Shown in pieces: positions 58,262 to 64,000 of a stretch of 64,000 nt of DNA; the first letter of the stretch is position 1; each line of letters opens with the position of its first letter. This stretch comes from Nocardia africana NBRC 100379 (lineage in GTDB: Bacteria > Actinomycetota > Actinomycetes > Mycobacteriales > Mycobacteriaceae), in NCBI RefSeq assembly GCF_001612635.1, contig NZ_BDAV01000005.1:62001-126000 (forward strand), written 5' to 3'. The position numbers and the translations under genes are program-made. The notes beneath the pieces are model-generated. The model was not told the DNA's origin and searched no databases. It saw nothing but the letters and a program-made list of their open reading frames with translations.

Positions 58262-60696
58262 CCGGCATCGGCGGCGGTGTCCGTTTCGCTCGGTTTCTTC
58301 GGCTCCGGATGCGGGACGACCCCCAGCAGCGCCGCCTCGATGGCACGACGTCGCTGCGGGGTGTCGTCCTCGCCCAGACCGAGGCCGAACGAGTCGACCA
58401 CCACCGAGCCCATCGTGTCCGCCTTGGCCCACCGCACATCCGCGCCGTGGGCGGCCAAGGCCGCGGCCAAGCGGCTGAGCAGGCCGATGCGGTCCTCGGC
58501 ACGCAGTTCCAGCACCACCTCACCGGGCCGGTCGGCCTCGATCCAGATGACCCTCGGCTGCGCCTGGGCGTACCGGCTGGTTCGCGCCGTCGCCTCGCGC
58601 TCCTTGTCCGCCAGCACGGAGGCCAGCTTCAGATCGCCGTTGATCGCGCGGATCAACTCCTGGCGCAGCAGGCCGGCCTCGGGCGGATTGCCGAAGGTCG
58701 GTGTGACCACGAAGGTGTCGATCGCGGTGTCGCCGGAGGCGGCCAGGGTCGCGGAGAGCACCCGCAGGGAATGCAGCGCGAGCACCCCGGCCGCCTCCGA
58801 GAGCAGGCCCGGAGTATCGGGCGCCACGACCGTGACGAGGTGGATGTAGCGTCCGTCGCCCGGAGTCAGTTCCACGTGCACACCACCGGCCGCGGCCTTG
58901 TCCAGCACGGCGGCGTCGACCACCGTCGGCGTCGGCGAAACCCGTTGCGGCACGGGCTCTCCCGCCATGGCGGCGTGGCCGCGGCGCACCAGTTCCCCGA
59001 TCAGGGAAGCCTTCCACTCCCCCCACACGCCCGGACCGGTCGCCAGCGAATCGGCCTCGGCGAGGGTGTGCAGCAGATCGAGCAGCTGCCGGTCACCGCC
59101 CAGCGCGTCGACCACCCGAGCCGCCGTCGCCGGATCGGCGAGATCGCGCCGGGTCGCGGTTTCGGGCAGCAGCAGATGATGCCGCACGATCGTCGCCAGG
59201 CTGTGCACATCGTCGGGCCACAGGCCCAGCCGATGACCGATCCGGTCGGCCAGCTCGGCACCCACCACGCTGTGATCCTCGGTGCGGCCCTTGCCGATAT
59301 CGTGCAGCAACGCTCCGAGCAGCAGCAGATCCGGCCGGGCGACCCGGGTGCTCAGCGCACTGGCGTAGGCGACGGTTTCGACCAGGTGGCGGTCGACGGT
59401 CCAGGTGTGCACGGCATCGCGGGGCGGCAGATCGCGCACCGCTCCCCATTCCGGAAAGAGTCTGCCCCACAAGCCCGTTCGATCCAGGGCCTCGACGGCG
59501 TCGATGGTGTTGCGACCGGCGCCCAGCAGCACGAGCAGATCGTTGAGCGCCTCGCGCGGCCACGGCTCGCGTAGTTCGGGAGCATCCTCCGAGAGGCGGT
59601 TGAGGGTGGTCGCCGACATCGGCAGGCCGGTGCGCGCCGAGGCGGCGGCGACCCGCAGGATCAGGCCGGGATCGCGCTGCGGCCGTGCGTCGCGGGCCAG
59701 CACCACCTCACCGGCGTGTTCGACCACACCCTCGTCGAGCGGGCGGCGCACGGGCAGGCGCCGCAATCGGGCCAGACCACGGCGCGGCAGCGCGTTGGCG
59801 GCGGTGCGCAGGCCGACGTCGACCGAGTAGACGACCGTGCGCGCGGCGTCGCTGAGCGTGCGCGCCAGATCGAATCGATCGCCGATGCGCAGCGCGGCGC
59901 CGATTTCGTCCGCGTCCTGGGCGCGCAGCTGATCACGGGAACGCCCGGCCACCCGATGCAGTTCGGTCCGCACGTCGAGCAGCCGGCGATGAGCCGCCTC
60001 GAGACCTCCGCCGGGAACGTCGGGGCCCAGCCCGGGCATCGCGTCGGTCAGCTGGGCGATGGCCAGCGCGTCGAGCAGCTGGATATCGCGCAACCCGCCG
60101 CGGCCGTTCTTGAGGTCGGGTTCGGCCCGGTGCGCGATCTCGCCGTTGCGCTTCCATCGCACGTGGGTCTGTTCCACCAATTCACCGAAGCGGGAACGGA
60201 TTCCGGTGCGCCATTCCCGGCGCACGCCGCCGATGAGCAGATTGCTCAACTCCGCGTCGCCGACGATATGGCGGGCATCGAGCATGCCGAGCACGGCGGT
60301 GAGATCGTCGGCGGCCACCCGCAGCGCCTGCGGCACGGTCCGCACGCTGTGATCGAGTTTGATGTGGGCGTCCCACAGCGGATACCAGAGCCGGTCTGCC
60401 ACCTCGGCGACCCTCGCGGGGTCGACATCGTCGTGCAGCAGCATCAGATCCAGATCGGAATACGGCAGCATCTCGCGCCGTCCCAGTCCGCCGACCGCCA
60501 CCACGGCCAGCCCGCTGTCGGCGGTGATGCCCAACTCCGCCCCCTTCGTGGTCAACCACAGCTCGTGCAGGTCGACCAGCGCCTGTCGCAGCGCTTCGGC
60601 GCTCAGTCGCGGCCGCCGGGGGTCACCCCCGTCGAGCAGTTGATCTCGTGCGGCCACCAGATCCTTGGCGCCCTGGGACAATTCGTCTGCACTCAT
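58258..60696 (-). CDS. glnD: PII uridylyl/adenylyltransferase GlnD
   Basis: An 812-residue bifunctional enzyme that modifies and demodifies PII. The nucleotidyltransferase motif is [20 protein letters not shown]; the HD domain has [14 protein letters not shown]; two C-terminal ACT domains ([19 protein letters not shown] and [19 protein letters not shown]) sense glutamine. In mycobacteria GlnD adenylylates GlnB at Tyr51. The ATG at 60696 was chosen over 60708; the difference is four codons. It follows glnB by 82 bases in the amtB-glnB-glnD operon. Confidence 0.95.
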   Translation of the reverse strand: MSADELSQGAKDLVAARDQLLDGGDPRRPRLSAEALRQALVDLHELWLTTKGAELGITADSGLAVVAVGGLGRREMLPYSDLDLMLLHDDVDPARVAEVADRLWYPLWDAHIKLDHSVRTVPQALRVAADDLTAVLGMLDARHIVGDAELSNLLIGGVRREWRTGIRSRFGELVEQTHVRWKRNGEIAHRAEPDLKNGRGGLRDIQLLDALAIAQLTDAMPGLGPDVPGGGLEAAHRRLLDVRTELHRVAGRSRDQLRAQDADEIGAALRIGDRFDLARTLSDAARTVVYSVDVGLRTAANALPRRGLARLRRLPVRRPLDEGVVEHAGEVVLARDARPQRDPGLILRVAAASARTGLPMSATTLNRLSEDAPELREPWPREALNDLLVLLGAGRNTIDAVEALDRTGLWGRLFPEWGAVRDLPPRDAVHTWTVDRHLVETVAYASALSTRVARPDLLLLGALLHDIGKGRTEDHSVVGAELADRIGHRLGLWPDDVHSLATIVRHHLLLPETATRRDLADPATAARVVDALGGDRQLLDLLHTLAEADSLATGPGVWGEWKASLIGELVRRGHAAMAGEPVPQRVSPTPTVVDAAVLDKAAAGGVHVELTPGDGRYIHLVTVVAPDTPGLLSEAAGVLALHSLRVLSATLAASGDTAIDTFVVTPTFGNPPEAGLLRQELIRAINGDLKLASVLADKEREATARTSRYAQAQPRVIWIEADRPGEVVLELRAEDRIGLLSRLAAALAAHGADVRWAKADTMGSVVVDSFGLGLGEDDTPQRRRAIEAALLGVVPHPEPKKPSETDTAADAG

Positions 60697-60778
60697 ACCC
60701 GCAACCACCGCCCGTTCATGCGGGCAGCCCCGTTCCCGGCCGGTGCCAGGGAGCGGGGCTGCCCGAATCCTTCATCTC

Positions 60779-62516
<1,738 letters not shown>

Positions 62517-62588
62517 CTTGTTCCTCCTCATCTCGGGCCCGGCCGAAACTGCGGCAAACGAGCCTGCACAGAAGGGTCGCCAGCGGGT

Positions 62589-62626
62589 GTTTCATCCGTG
62601 CCGCCGCGATGTTTCGCATGCGTGAA
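62589..62626 (-). promoter_or_regulatory. Candidate GlnR box upstream of amtB
   Basis: On the minus strand TTCAC-n6-GAAAC-n6-GCGGC-n6-GAAAC keeps the exact 22-base phasing of the GlnR consensus GTnAC-n6-GAAAC twice; the two GAAAC half-sites are perfect, one GTnAC-like part is good and the other poor. It is 73 bases upstream of the amtB start. GlnR control of amtB-glnB-glnD is established in mycobacteria. Confidence 0.45.
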
Positions 62627-62735
62627 CGGATCCGCCTCCCGTGTTGCTACCAGGTTTCAGCGCGCACACAGCGCATGTCGGCGCACTGTGAGGACCGTGT
62701 CGAAATGAGGAGGAACTGCCGTTTTGCTTCCGCCG

Positions 62736-64000
62736 CTACCCGAGAAGGGCGTCGACGAACGCGGACGGTTCGAAGGGGGCCAGATCGTCGGCGCCCTCAC
62801 CGAGGCCGACCAGTTTCACCGGCACGCCGAGCTCGTGCTGCACCTGGAACACGATGCCGCCCTTGGCGGTGCCGTCGAGTTTGGTGAGCACCACGCCGGT
62901 GATGTCGACGACCTCGGCGAAGACGCGAGCCTGGGTGAGCCCGTTCTGCCCGACGGTCGCGTCGAGCACGAGCAGGACCTCGTCGACGGCGGCCTTCTTC
63001 TCCACCACGCGCTTCACCTTGCCCAGTTCGTCCATCAGACCGGTCTTGGTGTGCAGCCGGCCCGCGGTGTCGACCAGAACCGCGTCGACCCCCTCCGCGA
63101 TGCCGGTGCTGACCGCGTCGAAGGCGACCGATGCCGGATCCGCGCCCTCGCGGCCGCGCACCGTGTCGGCGCCGACCCGTTCGCCCCAGGTCTGCAGCTG
63201 GTCGGCGGCGGCGGCGCGGAAGGTGTCGGCGGCGCCGAGCAGCACGCGACGGCCGTCCGCGACCAGGACACGCGCCAATTTGCCGGTGGTGGTGGTCTTA
63301 CCGGTGCCGTTCACGCCGACGACCAGCAGGATCGACGGGTGGTCGGCATGGGGCAGCGCCCGGATCGAACGATCCAGTTCCGGGCGCAGGGCCTCGATCA
63401 GCACATCCCGCAGCACCTGCCGGGCCTGTTCGGAGGTGCGCACGCTGCGCGCGGCCAGCTCCTCGCGCAGTCGCTCGACCACGGTCGTCGTGACCGAGGT
63501 GCCGAGGTCGGCCATGACCAGGGTGTCCTCGATCTCTTCCCACGAGTCCTCGTCGAGATCGCCACCGCCGAGCAGGCCGAGCAGGCTCTTGCCGACGGCG
63601 TTCTGCGATCGCGAGAGCCGCCCGCGCAGGCGGACCAGGCGACCGGCGGTGGGTTCGATCTCCTCCACCGCGGCGGGCTCGGGCGCCGGGGCCGTGGGCG
63701 TCGGCGCGGTAGGTGTCGGGGCGGTCGGTGCCGGCGCGGTCGGTGCCGAATCCGCCGGGGCGGTCTCGGGCGTCTCGACCGGCGCGGTCTCGGGCGCTTC
63801 GACCGGGGCGGGAGTGACCGTGGCGGCGCCGTCGGTCGAGGGCGGCGCGGCGGGCGCTTCCGGTGCGGCCAGGCCGTCGCCGGGTGTTTCCGTCGTTTCC
63901 GGTTCGACGGTCGGCGCGGTCGCGCTCGCCCCGTCCGCCGGGCGGTCGGCCAGGGTTTCCGGTTCCGGCAACCGCACGTCGGTGATGGTCCGGCGCACCG
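62736..64000 (-). CDS. ftsY: SRP receptor GTPase FtsY (5' end cut by window edge)
   Basis: A partial FtsY; at least 420 residues are visible. The P-loop GVNGTGKTTTTGKLARVL, DTAGRLHTKTGLMDELGK, TKLDGTAKGG and the NG-domain start LRGRLSRSQNAVGKSLLGLL are intact. The upstream A domain is Pro/Ala/Thr/Glu-rich with degenerate tandem TAPTPTAPAP-like repeats. The true start, with its membrane-anchoring helix as in mycobacterial FtsY, lies beyond position 64000; the GTG at 63998 aligns with an internal position of the homologue. Confidence 0.95.
   Translation of the reverse strand, partial: VRRTITDVRLPEPETLADRPADGASATAPTVEPETTETPGDGLAAPEAPAAPPSTDGAATVTPAPVEAPETAPVETPETAPADSAPTAPAPTAPTPTAPTPTAPAPEPAAVEEIEPTAGRLVRLRGRLSRSQNAVGKSLLGLLGGGDLDEDSWEEIEDTLVMADLGTSVTTTVVERLREELAARSVRTSEQARQVLRDVLIEALRPELDRSIRALPHADHPSILLVVGVNGTGKTTTTGKLARVLVADGRRVLLGAADTFRAAAADQLQTWGERVGADTVRGREGADPASVAFDAVSTGIAEGVDAVLVDTAGRLHTKTGLMDELGKVKRVVEKKAAVDEVLLVLDATVGQNGLTQARVFAEVVDITGVVLTKLDGTAKGGIVFQVQHELGVPVKLVGLGEGADDLAPFEPSAFVDALLG

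Overview
The window is one contiguous stretch of a high-GC actinobacterial chromosome. Its backbone gene order (GNAT-ispG ... rip-dxr; cdsA-frr-pyrH-tsf-rpsB; xerC-dprA-yifB-yraN-DUF2469-rnhB-lepB-rplS; trmD-rimM-KH-rpsP; amidohydrolase-ffh; glnD-glnB-amtB-ftsY) is, from memory, the order found in Mycobacteriales such as M. tuberculosis. Together with the protein similarities this suggests Nocardia or a close relative. I see no rRNA, tRNA, insertion sequence, prophage or CRISPR array.

Region by region. 1-11.1 kb: MEP-pathway genes ispG1 and dxr with the site-2 protease rip and a GNAT protein, interrupted by a block holding endonuclease V, a small helical protein, an unusual P-type ATPase and a membrane-anchored lipid kinase. 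11.1-15.0 kb: a helix-turn-helix-less LysR effector-domain protein, a PAP2 phosphatase, a paired crcB fluoride-channel operon with a candidate fluoride riboswitch, and a PucR-type regulator. 15.06-26.74 kb: a nine-gene, tightly coupled hopanoid operon (hpnC, hpnD, hpnE, polyprenyl synthase, shc, an HpnG-IspH fusion, hpnH, dxs, ispG2). It supplies its own isoprenoid precursors through extra copies of three MEP enzymes, makes and cyclises squalene, and adds and trims an adenosyl side chain. 26.8-30.8 kb: iron uptake (an EfeU-EfeO fusion and EfeB) behind a DtxR/IdeR-like box, then an MFS remnant. 30.8-37 kb: rlmN, cdsA, frr, pyrH, tsf, rpsB. 37-43.5 kb: two DUF202 proteins, an M23-like secreted protein, a siderophore-interacting protein with iron boxes, DUF1990, xerC and dprA. 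43.5-64 kb: housekeeping genes, almost all on the minus strand, ending in the nitrogen cluster amtB-glnB-glnD and a partial ftsY cut by the window edge.

The points most worth following are the HpnG-IspH fusion inside the hopanoid/MEP operon, a possible translational fluoride riboswitch at crcB, a 12-copy hexamer repeat with G-quadruplex potential in the yifB-dprA spacer, a P2-like ATPase that has lost the calcium-ligand residues, and a secreted-protein reading frame with no stop codon before it runs antisense through a whole neighbouring gene. All assignments come from reading motifs and recalled family features; no database search was run.
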